From positions 5,830,269 to 5,894,268 of the forward strand of contig CM021323.1 in the NCBI GenBank assembly GCA_010645155.1: a stretch of 64,000 nt of DNA. The letters are read 5' to 3'. Shown here one piece after another: positions 46,352-58,800 of this stretch (positions within the stretch are counted from its first letter, which is position 1; every line of letters begins with the position of its first letter). Source of the DNA: Tigriopus japonicus (taxonomy: Eukaryota > Arthropoda > Copepoda > Harpacticoida > Harpacticidae). A program made the position numbers and the translations under genes. The notes below the pieces were generated by a model, which worked only from the letters and a program-made list of their open reading frames with translations, was not told the origin of the DNA and did no database searches.

Positions 46352-46430
46352 GGGGAGATTGTTGTAGCGCAGTTGACTAACGCGTGACCGAGTTGTGCTC
46401 GGCTTCATGGGTTCGATCCCAGGTCTCCCC
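46352..46430 (+). ncRNA. tRNA-like sequence, probably a tRNA-derived repeat
   Basis: The ends GGGGAGA and TCTCCCC can form a 7-bp acceptor-like stem. Inside are an A-box-like TAGCGCAGTTGACTAACGCG, a CCGAG/CTCGG hairpin and a B box GGGTTCGATCC. However, extra bases sit between the acceptor stem and the D arm, so the cloverleaf is not standard. A relative occurs at 50695-50763 on the other strand. Most likely a tRNA pseudogene or SINE head. Confidence 0.45.
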
Positions 46431-46808
46431 CCACCCCCACCCCACCCCTCTGTCTAGTGTACTTATAGTTTGGATTGATTGGAAGCTATCGGATTCGGAT
46501 TGTGAAAATCAAGCTCGGATTGGATTTTGAGAACCTGTCAGATATGATGTACAGCTCTATTATGATAGCTAAATCCCAGCGGGATTATCGGGAAGTATAC
46601 GGTAAGTATCGGGCTATGAGTGAAGCCAGAAGGGAAGCAAAATCAAAAGAATCAAATTCATCCAAAAATACGAATTAGAATTGCTAGATTAGACGGAAAA
46701 GGGAAGCAAATGTAACAAAAACTTTAGTTAGAGAACTTCCTAAGCAAAATGAAAAATGAAGAATTTGTAAAATCAATATCACATTTCTCCTGAATTATTG
46801 TCATTTAC

Positions 46809-49800
46809 CTGAAGCATTTCTTTGACATTGAAGTCTTCCTCCTCAGAAGTTGTATTTAAATGTCGCTCAAAGGCTGGAAACGATCTCTTCTTCCTTCGCC
46901 CATAAGAATTTTGTCTCCCTTGAGGTCCATCGCAAAAAACCTGAAAAATTGATTATTTGCCTGAAGCAGGAAAGTTTGGAGCATGCATGAAAAGGATGAA
47001 ACTCCATTGCGAGAAAACTCCTAGTAAAAAAAATACCCAAAATTTTCGTTTCAACGTTGGAATGTTTGTCCAATCAAAAAAGGGGCCGCATTTTCAGCAA
47101 ACATCATCTTCAAAAGATTTTCAGTAGTCAGACTGACAAAAAGGTTGTTTGATGTTGACGGTTGACGATTTAATTCAAGGATTCAAGGATTTTGAAGATG
47201 TTGAAGAGTTCTGTATAAAAAGCAAAGGAACCAAGTTATCATTTGAACTTACCGCTGGACAACCATTTTTGCACGTATGAACACTGGCTTCAAACACCAA
47301 AAAGTTCGACTCAGGAATTTTAAATGCGTTGAAACTTGTTGATAAACCATCTCCACTACGTGAAAGTCCAAGCGATGGAAAAACGTAAGGGTCTACAGGG
47401 CAACTAAATATCAAATGAGGAAATGTTAGCAAAACCGTTTTAAAGCGTTTATTCCTAATGAAAATTGTTCACCAATTTTCCAAAATAATATCCAAATATT
47501 CTGTATTAAGTTATGTTGGTAAAGTAATAAAAAACCGAAATTCTTTCACAACTCTACGTACTTGGAGGGTTTCAAGTTGAAATCCGCGAAAAAATAAAAT
47601 GGGAAATTTGAATGTTAGGGGTTCTTAAATTTAAAGATCTGGCAAGAAGTTGCGTGAAAAATAAATATTTGTGGAGTGCTAGGATGGGGGTATTAAGGAT
47701 AGGATTATAGGATATTTCCGAAGAATCGTAAGATACTTGCCCAAACAACTGGAAGATCATAGTACAAATGAAAGTGCGCAAGACAAATCTTCAATGCCAA
47801 ATCCCATGATTGTGTGATTTAATTCCTGTGAATTGACTATCAAGTTCATTCAGTGGCACAATTTGGGAGAAGCAAAGCATAGACAGGAGGGCACATGACC
47901 AAATATTTTCATGTTTTTCAAAATTTTGCCTTCTATGAATACCTTTGTTTGGGCAAGTTTCAACTATTTGCTGATGATAAATGGCCCTTGCTGCCCACAA
48001 TGGGAATTTCATGACCGGCCTGCTCCGGTATCTCCACTCTGGGTCTCACTTATAAACGGAATTGAGATTAATTCCAGGTTGCCTGAGCAAAAAAAGCATT
48101 ATGTTCTATTGTCAGTACAAGAAAAGAAGCAGACAGTAGAAGTTGGCCTGTTTGTCAATGGCATGTGGGTGACCCCAAGCGTTTGTCCAAAAAAGATCTT
48201 AAACTTGTTAGGTACACAAATGGGAGTATTTTATGCACAAACAGTAATTTAGTCTTGAATTAAAACATTGGTCACCTACTTTCATATGTAGAGAAAAGAT
48301 CAAACAAGGACATAGAATTTGATGGACGAATTTCCTCCGAATTGGAAAGCACAGCCAACAAAAATCGAGTAGATTAAGTACACAGAAAAAAAGAAAAGCT
48401 TCCTTTTCCATTTTTTTCTATGTACTAAATCTACTCAAGCTTGCTCAGCCATGTTTAATCTAGTAAATTTTAGATATATTTGATTGAAGTATGTTTGAGC
48501 CCTGTTATGGTTGTATGTTAAAATTGTGACAAAATGATTGTGGTAAAATGTTGCAAAATGAAAAGTGCAGGAGCGATGATTGGAGAGAATAGAGAGCTGA
48601 TCCCTGTCATAATGAAAATCAATCAATTTTGTTTTCCATTAGAAGCATCAAAAGATTCCAGTTTTGGATAACCTTGCAAAGCTTGGTCACCCTGAATCTT
48701 TGATGGAGCTTTGACTGTTAGAGGTCCCAATGTGAATCTGTGTCATTAAGGAGCATAATAATTTTTGCTCACGCAACCTAGAATTAATCTCAATACCGTT
48801 TATTAGTGAGACCACTCTGGAACCTCTGTGGTGAGAACGACTTCTTGCAATAAAGATTATTCAAAAATTTGACTAGGTAAATTCAATCAGACGATTTATT
48901 GTGCGACTAGAGGCTTGTTTGAGGTTGAACGGATTTTATTTCATTATTCGGACGTCTAGGCAGGTGTTTTTACTGCATTGAGATCTATCAATACAAGAGG
49001 CAGGGTTGTCAGGTGGCCGAATCCTCCTTTTGCCAATAGTGGCCGAATTTGAAATCTGGTGGCCGAGAAAAAAAATTCCCTCGGCCATATCCAAACGTGA
49101 CCGAAAGTGGCCGAAAGTGGACGGAAATAGCAAAAACATAATCAAATTGTTTATGAATTTTGTAAAATGAAGACTGCATTGGTCTGAAATCTTACTACAT
49201 TTGAACGTGCCATGTTTTACCTACCAGAGCATAGACATCTAGGTCTTCATAGATTTGAAACATCTAGTTTATGTCCAAAAACTGGGCACTTGCAAACCTT
49301 GATAAAATGGTCAATTTTAGAATTAAGAACACCCTTGGTAGAAATTTTAGGTTGATGTGACTTCCGTTTAATGTTAAACCCTCTTTCTGAAGAAGCTTTT
49401 GGTTTCATTTGGTTACTCAAATCGTCAATCATTGCTAAACTTATCAAAAATGGAACAGTTAAACTCACACAGTCAAGAATTTGATAAATAAATCCTCTTA
49501 TTTCTCTAGATTTGAAACATACCTCATTGTGTTTGCAAATTTCTATATCAATTGGATAACAATTTAAAGTTAAATATCTTTACTTGGAAATGTTGGAATT
49601 AGGAATGTTATTTAGGAGGCTGGGCCAAATGTTGATTGAGGGAATTGAAATTTGCTTCATTGTGATACAAGTATTTTTTAGACCATTTTTTCTAAAATTT
49701 TGGTGTTAAACTCAATGCTTGATTTTTTTCAATTTTTTTGATGATAATTTTGCATGTTTATTGTTACTTAGTGGATCAAATTGATATTAAGGGAAATTTT

Positions 49801-52800
49801 GCCGCCTTTGTTACCGCCCATGGAAAAAACGACTTCTAGCTAATCTGGATTGTTTTGATTTTTTCCTTCCTTCCATTTCCTACTCGTCTCTCGACCAATC
49901 AGAAACGAGAATACGAAATGAGACTTCTCTGCTTTTACAAGAGCTTCTGTAGATCTGACGAGATTTGATTCTGCCGTCATTTCTCAAGTGTGACGAGTTC
50001 TTAATTAAAGATCGAGATATCACTTGTTTTAAATGGTGCCAATCAACTACTTTTATATCTTGATTACATCTACTTATTTGAGATGTAATTGTATTATATT
50101 GAGATATATTGTAGTGTAGAATAGCCTCCAGAAGTGGAACAGATGTTGGTTGTCTTGGGCTCAATAGGTCTGAGCGTGTTGTTGGTGCATATTGCATAAC
50201 CCGGTCAAAAATGAAAATGGTCAATATGCAAAGCTAATTCAATGGATGTTTGCAAGAATTTTGTTTTTCGTATTTTGTTCTTGCCTGTTGCTTCCTTTTT
50301 AGTGAGGAAGAAGTGAGATCGCGGACATCAAGCCCTGCTGTGCAGGTGGACCGAAACTTGAATTGCTCAAAGCTGTTGAAAAGGAAGGTGTTTTTATATT
50401 TTTGGTGGCTACATGCGATATACCGATATTGCGACGTACCAACGTGTTTTAAAATGTACTTTAAAATACACTGACTTCCTGTAAAAGTGAAATAAAAAAA
50501 ACAATCTTATACCAAACCTCACATTTATGTCGAGGAGCCAGACTAGGGTTAAAATTATGGTCAAAATTTTATTTGTAGACCAATTTGAATCATCCCTCTT
50601 GTCTCGTTTGACTCAAAGACCCAAGATTTTCAATACCTTTCTGAACCATATCACATGTCAAATCTAACGCACTTCTGATGGAACTACTTTTCACAACCTG
50701 GGTTCGAACCCATGAAACCGAGCTTAGCTCGGACGCGCGTTAATCAACTGCGCTACACCAACTTCCCTCATTTCCATTTTGGACCTGGTGTAGATGGTGT
50801 TCATCCAAATAAAATTGATAGATCTCTGCCAAGTGACCAACCAAGTTAACGGTCACAGCGTTGATCATAAAAATCCCAAACGAGCGTCCTTCGATATTGG
50901 TCATTAAAGCGGCTCAAATCAAAACCCCCGTAAATGCTTAATTAAATTACTTGTTTTCTCAAGGAGAGGATGGTCCAGATTGTACAATGAATTTTCCCTA
51001 CGAGAATTCGTTGGGATATGCTAATTTTCGCAGCTAGAGATCAATTGTTTTCTATTGTTGTCGCCACCGTTAATCAGGAAGTTCAAGTTACGACAAAATT
51101 CAATTTTGCAATCAATTTATACAGATCTAATAATGTACTATTAAATATTTATTCAATGATGTGTTCAAGCCCTTGAACGGATATTTTTTTTGGTCAAAGG
51201 CTCCTTATGGCTGATTTTTTTTCTTGTACCAATGGGAGTGATTACCGTATCATTTTACGGAGCTGCTGCCGTTAGCAGTGTAGGCTTTAGGCTTGCCAAA
51301 AAAAAATCTCAGTTTTGAAGGGTCAGATTTTCGAAAAATGTTGCATTTATGGGCAATGGCATGGTTAATGTATGTTGAGAAGTATTGCAAAGTAATTTGA
51401 AGACAAATTGAGATTATTGAAAGCCTTCAATTAAACAAATTATTTGTTTTTAGGTTTAGTTGCCCCAGGAACCAATCTGCTCTGGCCATCTTGTTATTCA
51501 AAGTCTGGCATTCCTAATTTCAAAGTTCAGAAGAACCCTCTCAACTTATGTAGCAAAATTTTACATAAACGCAACAAAACACACTTTTTTGCAAAAACAA
51601 TGTCAAGAATTGCTATTTCAACTTCAAGTTGTGCAGATAAGAAAGGCATTGTTGCAATCACCAGGCCTAAACCTTCGTTTTAGTTACCTCACCCGCTCAT
51701 CAGAAACATAGGTCTTCCGAACTTTTTTTCCCGCCAAAAATGATGAGGTCACTAGTAATTGCTGTAATGGGTTTGCTTGGTTTTTTCGAAGCTTCATGGT
51801 AAAGCCATTGTCGCTAGTGTTATGACTAGAGACAGGATTTGAAATTCATGTTTTTTTAGTAAAAACACTTTTTTAATTGAAAATTATTGACCAAAAAATT
51901 GAAATTCAAGTCACAAAGAGCAAAAACAAATTGAAAAAGAGACTTTGAATTTCCACCAACTTGGGACCATTTCCAAAGCATTTTTTAGGAAAACTTTCAT
52001 TAGCCTTCTTTTTTGTTAGAATTCCACACTCTTGGATGCTCTCAAGGTCATTCCATTTCAGATGAATGTATTTAAATCACCAAGAAGTACGGAAATGGGC
52101 ACCATGTAAATATTTTTGAGAAATTGTAAAGAACAATAGCTTCAAGCAGCTAAAGACGCAACAGGATTTGATTTTATTGACCATTTTCATTTTTGACCGG
52201 GTTATGCAATATGCACCAACAACACGCTCAGACCTAATAGTGACATTTAATGGTTTTAATCTCGTTTATAATAGTTTGACTGTGGCTGTAATATCCGTGA
52301 GTGGGGCCACGCCCACGAATGGTCGTGGCCCCCTATGATCCTGTGATAACCTCCCTTCAGTGCACTCCATCCCCTTCCAATCCTTCCTCTTTCCATAATC
52401 CCTCGGCTACGTCTTATTCAAGACGTGAGCTGCTAGCCCTCAAACCTTCAACGCCCTTGCCTTCTTCCCAATCTTCCTTTCCCTTTCCCCCACAATCCCA
52501 TATCAATTCATCTCTTCTAGGTCAGATTGAACAACTCGGTATCGCGAGGAATCATCGGCGGCGGCGGAAACAGCGGAGAGGAGGGAATCAACCGGTGTCG
52601 GCCCTTTTCCTGAATTGCCATGGACGGGCGAACATGCTGCGAGTGGCTGGAGTGGGTCAGTGCCTCAACAAGATCCGAGGACACGCCTTCACCTTCCTAT
52701 CCGAGACATGGGTCACTGAGGAGAAGCACGAGAGCTGCTTTGTTGGAAAGCAAAGCTTTGTGGTTCACGCCAGAAAGCCCGCTGGGCGTGGCAGGCCCAG

Positions 52801-55800
52801 CGGAGGGTTGGAGCTCTACATTACCAAACGCTTTGAGCCCACCCTACTCTCGTCCTCTCCTCATCACATAGCCGTGGATGCCCAAGGCTTTACCATCATT
52901 GGCGTTTATTATCAGCCAACCACGGACTATGACGACCTTGTCTCGGATCTCACATCCATCCTCAAGAAGGTGAAGAATCCGGAGAAAGTCATCATTGGTG
53001 GTGACTTCAACATCCGACCCGACTCGAGTGAATTCTCCGAACTCGCCAAGATTCTGAGTCAATGGAGAATCACTCTGCGCTCTGACCCGGGCGTCCCAAC
53101 ACACACCTACTCCCGGGGCGCCTCCGTACTTGACCACATCTTCACATCAGAAAATCTTCCATCTCCGGCCAGTTATGTTCATCAGCTGGCCGTTTCTGAT
53201 CACCTCCCCATTTCAGTCACCTTCAAAATGCCCAGAAACTTCCATCATCTGGGCGTGACTCGAAAGGGGAGGTGCGTGGTCAATGTGCAGGAGTGCGCGG
53301 CTCAACTTGAGGCCCTGCAGTTATCCATCGACACCCGGAAGGACTACAATCCAACTGCAGTGGCCCAAGGTATTTCGCAAGCATTCCAAGAGTCCTCTTT
53401 AGTTCAGGCAAGGAGAAGAGGACCCAAGACCCCTTGTTTCAACTCATACCATCGAGAACTGAGGGGTCAAATGCTCCAAAAATTGCGAAGTGCCAAAAGG
53501 AGCCAAACTCCAGAGACTTGGGAGCAATATGCAATTGCAAGAATTGCATATCACAAGTCTCTGCGCAGCGCCGAGTCAGCCCACCAAAGATTGGAAGTGG
53601 AGAACCTGCTCTCTTCATCGGCTTTGTCCAGAATGGCGGGCTTGTACAAACGTGCTAAAAAGCCCGCCGTCAACTCGGAAATTCCAGTGAGCAAATTCCT
53701 CCTCCACTGCCAAGAACTGTTTTCATCGTCATCTGAAACAGTGGTGGAGAAGGTCCAGGGCTGCTTGGAAGAACATCATCCCCTTTTGCAGCCCTTCACG
53801 GAATCCGAGATGGACGCAGCCTTCAAGAAGATGAAGAGCAAGGCCCCGTCGACATCAGGGGTTTCTCCTTTCCAACTTTCACTTCTCCGGACCCAAATCC
53901 AACCACTCCTACAAGATCTCTTCAGCCACGCCCTCCAAACATCTTTCTTCCCACCAGACTGGATGGAGTCAGCCATCATCTTCATCCATAAGAAGGGGCC
54001 CAAGGACATTCCAGACAATCATAGGACCATCGCCTTGGAAAACCCCTTCTTGAAGATGATGTCCACCCTGCTAGCTGCCCGCTTCTCCGGATTGGCCGAG
54101 GAAAGGAATCTCCTTCCCGAGTTCCAATTCGGATTCCGGAGAAGCCGCTCAACCACCTCAGCAGCCACTCTCCTCTAAGAAATTGTGCACGCAAACATCA
54201 GCACTAAGAGGAGAGTATACGGATGCTTTGTGGATTTCTCCAAAGCATTTGACAGGGTGGACCGAACGCGGTTATTCCTCAAACTCCAACTATGGGGAAT
54301 TCCGCGTTCCATCTGTGTCCTGCTGGCCAACATCTATGCAGGACTCAAATGCTCCATTCGTTCTGGTGAGGACCTATCCCCCTGCTACTTCACATCCGTC
54401 GGCCTTCCGCAGGGGGATCCACTATCGCCAATCCTTTTCAACCTCTATGTATCCGACCTGCCCGAAGCCCTTTCTCACCAAGGCCCCATCATCAACAACA
54501 ATAGCATACAATACTTACAATATGCAGACTGTTAGGTTGTGTTCTGAGGTTCTCAGTAAACTACATATCTCCAATTCGTTAAATTGTACGGTGACTGGAA
54601 TACATCCTATGGCCGTAATCATCTGACCGTTGAAGACCTCGGCCTTCAAATCTGATTCAATCAGATTGTGATCATCTTCCCCCAAAGCACTTAAGAAGTT
54701 TAAACCTCCCCCAGAGAATTCGGCTCCTGTATCTGGCAATGCTTGAATCATGGCTTGTCCATTGGCACTTTTCACAAGAGGTTCAATGGTGTGACATGGT
54801 TTGGCATGGGAGATTTTATTCACACAAGCTCAATTAGCTTTCATCGAAGAAATCTTCACTGTGGTCGACTTGAAGGTCTTTTCATTTCGGCAAACTGACC
54901 CAAAGTGCCCAGTTTTCCGACACTTGTTGCACTCCTGATCTTTTGCTAGACATTTTTTTCCAAGCAAATGACGATTGTACCCACAGGATGTGCAAGTTGC
55001 TTCCGGCTTGGTTTTCAACACTTTTTGACCTGGCTTCGTCTTCTCCACAATATTGATTTTAGGAGAGTCCATCAACAAATCCCTGCACTTCGCAGACTCT
55101 TCATGGCTCCTAGCAATAGAGATTGCAGTCTTGAGATCCAGCTTGTCCTCTCGGAGCATTTCTTTGATAGCCTCTTCGTTCCGCAATCCTTCCGCAACTT
55201 GATCGCACATGACAGTTTCAGCACATTTATCACAAAATTCGCAGGTCTTCATGATCTCACGAAGTTCCATTACGAAGACGTCGATGTCTTCATTCGGTTT
55301 TTGAGTCCTTCTGCGAAACTTGCGACGTTCGATCAGTCTACTCACAGATCCCCGGATGAAAGACTTCAACTTCTGCCTGATCAATTGCTCGTCCTCTCGT
55401 TCTTGATCCGATAGGTCAAACTTCTTGATCAACCCCTTCGTAGGTGTGCTGAATCCGGAGAACATCAGATCCACTTTCATCTGTGGTGATGCCGATTCCA
55501 ATCCAGTGACTCGGAGATATCGCTCCCAATCGTCTTCCCATACTTCATATTCAAATATCGTAGAAGTCTCGACATCAAATGAAGGAATGCCTTTCGGCAA
55601 GGAATACGAGCTAGCGGGTCTTGCAGTCGCCATTTCAGATTCTGGTGGTGAAGGAAACCGGTTATCTACGGAATCGTCCTTCTCTTCCGTCTTCCCCTCA
55701 AAAACTAACGGATCAATCGTGATGAAATTCGTCGAGCAAAGAACGAGAGAACTTCCAAAACTATGACGAAACCATGTTCCACTTTCCGACGAAGGTCGAC

Positions 55801-58800
55801 TGGGATTGGGTTCCGAATGAGGTCCTCGTGCTTCGCAGTTTAGATGCCGACCGCGCCATGTTAGGTTGTGTTCTGAGGTTCTCAGTAAACTACATAGAAG
55901 CTAAGGAACACTCATGAAATGGTTCCATCAAAGTAACTAGGAGCGACGAACATAATAGAGGAGACCTTGTTCTTCTGAGTAAAACCTGGAATCTCTATTC
56001 GTCGAGCATTAGGAAAAGGAAAATGGTATCGAGGAACAACTCGGAGCATAAACATGGTAATTGGTATCAACGAGTGCAACCATAGTACATCATCTAACAC
56101 AGACGACCTGGTTCTCTTGGCTGATTCAGCCGTGGAATTGCAAAATGCCATCAATGCTCTCCACGGTTATTGCCAAGAGAACGGCCTTCAAGTCAACACC
56201 ATCAAGACGAAGGCCATGGTTTTCCATAAAGGTCGTCTGCCTCCCACCTCCTTCCACATAAACAATAGTCCGATTGAAATCGTAAAGTTTTTTAACTATG
56301 TCGGTTTCACTTTCACCACCCAACTCTCCTTCACCAAACACCTCAACATCGCAATAACCAAGGCCAGGGCCAGGATCGGATACATATACAATAGACTTCC
56401 AATCAAGAACCTCCCTCTTCCAATAGTCCTTCAACTCTTCCGGACCTACATCACCCCCATCTTCCTCTACGGCCTGCACCTCTGGCTTCCCAACTCCGCC
56501 CAACCCGCCCTCAAATCCGCCGATGCCACCTTCACCAAATTCCTGAAAAGATACCTCTGCGTGCCCCAATATGCCAATAATGCATGGACGCATTTCATAT
56601 GCGAAACCGAGCCCTTCACCATCGGGTTGGCAAGGTTAGTGTCCAACAGTGTTAGGAACCTGACCTTTCCGGAGGTGATGTCCGGACACATGCTGTCATT
56701 CCCGGTCAAGGACTTGACAACATCCTATTGTCCTTGGCCCGACATCCCTTCGGAATATTGGCGGTCTCGCACCTTCGTCCGGCTTCCTGCCCAACTCCAT
56801 CAAAGACGGGAACTGACGAAGGATCTGTTCAATCTGACCCACCCCTTCTACTGCAATAACCAAGATTTTCACCATGTACCGCTACCCAACTGTTTCTGTT
56901 CTGTTTGTCAATCTCCGCTTCCTTTCTTCCATGTGCACTGAAACGTATTCTAGTCAGCTCATCTGTGATATCACTTTCTAGTCGACCATTTTAACGTTTT
57001 TACCAACTGACATGTCACCATTGATTATATATGATAAAACATATATCTATTTATTTTTTGCATATTTATACGCCCTGACATGACCATGAGTCGCAATAAA
57101 ACTTATTATTATTATTGAGCCCAAGACAACCAACATCTGTTCCACTTCTGGAGGCTATTCTACACGACACCCTCCAACTTTTTGAGTGCGGGCAAGGACT
57201 CCAAGGGCCAGAGGTGTCAGTCGCCCTCCTGTGACTATGGAGGAGACGAGAACGACCTCGGTTAGTAGCATTTTTTGCCGACCATTGATGTCCAAAGCCA
57301 TTTTGAGACACTTTTTATGAAGTCATCTTGTGATTCAAAAATCAGACGACCAAAGACTGTTTTTTGCACTTTCAAACCTATTTGGCCATCTCAGAAGTTT
57401 GCTCAAGTTTCTAAAACTTAAAAAATGCTTAAATTAAAAAAATATGCCATGAAAAATTTGTGAAATATTCCAATGAATTTGTTTTTTTACTGTATGAGTC
57501 AAAAATATTACCTCCAAAAATTAAATTTTCCTAAAAAATGCCTCAAGTTTTTTTCGATAAAAACTGGGGAAAATTGAAGAATTATTTTTCAGAAAATAAA
57601 TTTCAAATCCGGTCTCTAGTTATGAGACACTACTTTAACATGAGCTGTAGCTAGTAGGAGGAGTGGCGGATTGTATATTGTAAGTCAATGCTTTCAATTT
57701 TGTTAAGCAAATTAGTTGTATTTTTTCATTGTTAGTTCATTGGTTTTTTTTGTTGCGATATATGCGTATAATATGCGAATATGCGTACTCCAAGCAATGA
57801 AATGAAATCGTAAATACCTACCCACGATTATCTATCAATCGTACTGTTCTGGCACTGTACGGATCTTTTGCAACAACATCAGTAGCAAAAATATCTCTCA
57901 AAAGATCAATACCGTCTTGGGTTTCTAACTTGAATTCCAAAGGATCTCCTACCGCAATTGTCGTCGTCGGGCGACCTTGATACTGAATAACTAATCGTAC
58001 TCGGCTGTCCAGAGTATGCTCTGCCGGGAGGTATTCTATGGGCGTTGGTTGACCGGATCTACGTAAAAAAGATAGTCTTTTGTTTGATGAGCATCAGTTA
58101 TTTGTTTGCATAACATACCCCGAACCGATGTACGATGATGTCACCACGGCATTGCCGGGCGCAACTACTGTGCATGTCAAATTGTACATCATATCGTCAG
58201 AGGTCTGTACATGCTCACTAAATTGCACAACAACTATATTGGTCAGAGTATCTCCAAACTAAAAAATGAAACATTAACAGCTCGAAAACTTAAAACTTTA
58301 TGAAAAATCCCACTTTTTCTGTTCCACATTCGGGAAATTCGGTGTTTCCCGGAATCTGTAACAGATGCATGTGCTTCCCCTGTCCACGCAAAAAGCACTT
58401 GGGTCGATTGAAATGTTTGTGAGTAAATATGCGGCCCTTGAAGTTGAATGGAGTTCGCAAAATGAATTCCATACCGTTCGGAGAGCAAGTTTGCGAAACT
58501 AAAACAAACAATCAAAATTGATGACAAATGAAACGATTGAAATATCTATTGGAATTCCCCCAACAGTCAAAATTCGATCACACGGTATTCGAACCTACGC
58601 CGTCTTGGTATTCACTTACACTTGACGTTTTCATCACGCGTTGGTCCGCGTGGCCACGCTGGCTTCATTAAATTGCTTAAAATGAATGATATTAAACTCA
58701 CCGTCTATGCAATTCAGTTGTTTTTCTTTGGCATAGATATCCCGGGTTCCAGAAAAATCAAAATAGGCGGGGTCATGAATATCTAAAGATCGAGTATCTA

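Larger units (their letters stand above)
54530..56099 (-). mobile_element. Internally deleted LTR retrotransposon nested in the LINE
   Basis: A 1,570-bp element on the minus strand with TGTTAG...CTAACA ends and a perfect 5-bp target duplication CAGAC (54525-54529 and 56100-56104). The 5' LTR is 241 bp (55859-56099). The primer site TGGCGCGGTCGGCA follows it, resembling a tRNA-Ser complement. Gag and the start of protease remain. Everything from there to the last 38 bp of the 3' LTR (54530-54567) is missing. The intact target duplication implies the deletion arose after insertion, or that a deleted template was completed at integration. Confidence 0.9.
52319..56941 (+). pseudogene. LINE endonuclease-reverse transcriptase polyprotein, broken by a stop and an insertion
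   Basis: The first ATG in frame is at 52319. Endonuclease motifs are FLNCHGR, FLSETWV, IIGGDFNIRP and AVSDHLPIS. Reverse transcriptase follows with SAIIFIHKKG, EFQFGFRRSRST, VDFSKAFDRVDR and GLPQGDPLSPILF. Two lesions are visible. An in-frame TAA at 54176-54178 lies between the fingers and palm. An LTR element (54530-56099, plus a duplicated CAGAC) cuts the catalytic YADD box after its first Asp. Reading resumes at 56105 in the same frame and ends at TGA 56939-56941 after a Cys/His cluster (CSVCQSPLPFFHVH). Without the insert it spans 1,016 codons counting both stops. It is not functional as it stands. Confidence 0.9.
52237..57114 (+). mobile_element. Non-LTR retrotransposon (LINE) with endonuclease and reverse transcriptase, disrupted
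   Basis: The element lies in the ZP-gene intron, antisense to the gene. Comparison with repeat X at 50111-50225 gives its edges. The left junction follows ...CAGACCTA at 52236, and the right end is a TTATTATTATTATT tail near 57114. Any target duplication is at most about 2 bp. A single long open frame carries an apurinic-type endonuclease and a reverse transcriptase. No separate ORF1 is visible. It is interrupted by an LTR element at 54530-56099. The clade is not assigned. Confidence 0.88.

Noticed and set aside
46352..46430. Functional tRNA gene
   Set aside because: The B box and a closing stem are present, but the spacing between acceptor and D arm is wrong and a decayed relative exists at 50695-50763.
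51823..57625. Terminal inverted repeats of a large transposon enclosing the LINE
   Set aside because: ACTAGAGAC and GCATTTTTTAGGAAAA motifs occur inverted on both sides, but the spacing between the two motifs differs by about 85 bp between sides and there is no target duplication. They look like diverged dispersed copies.
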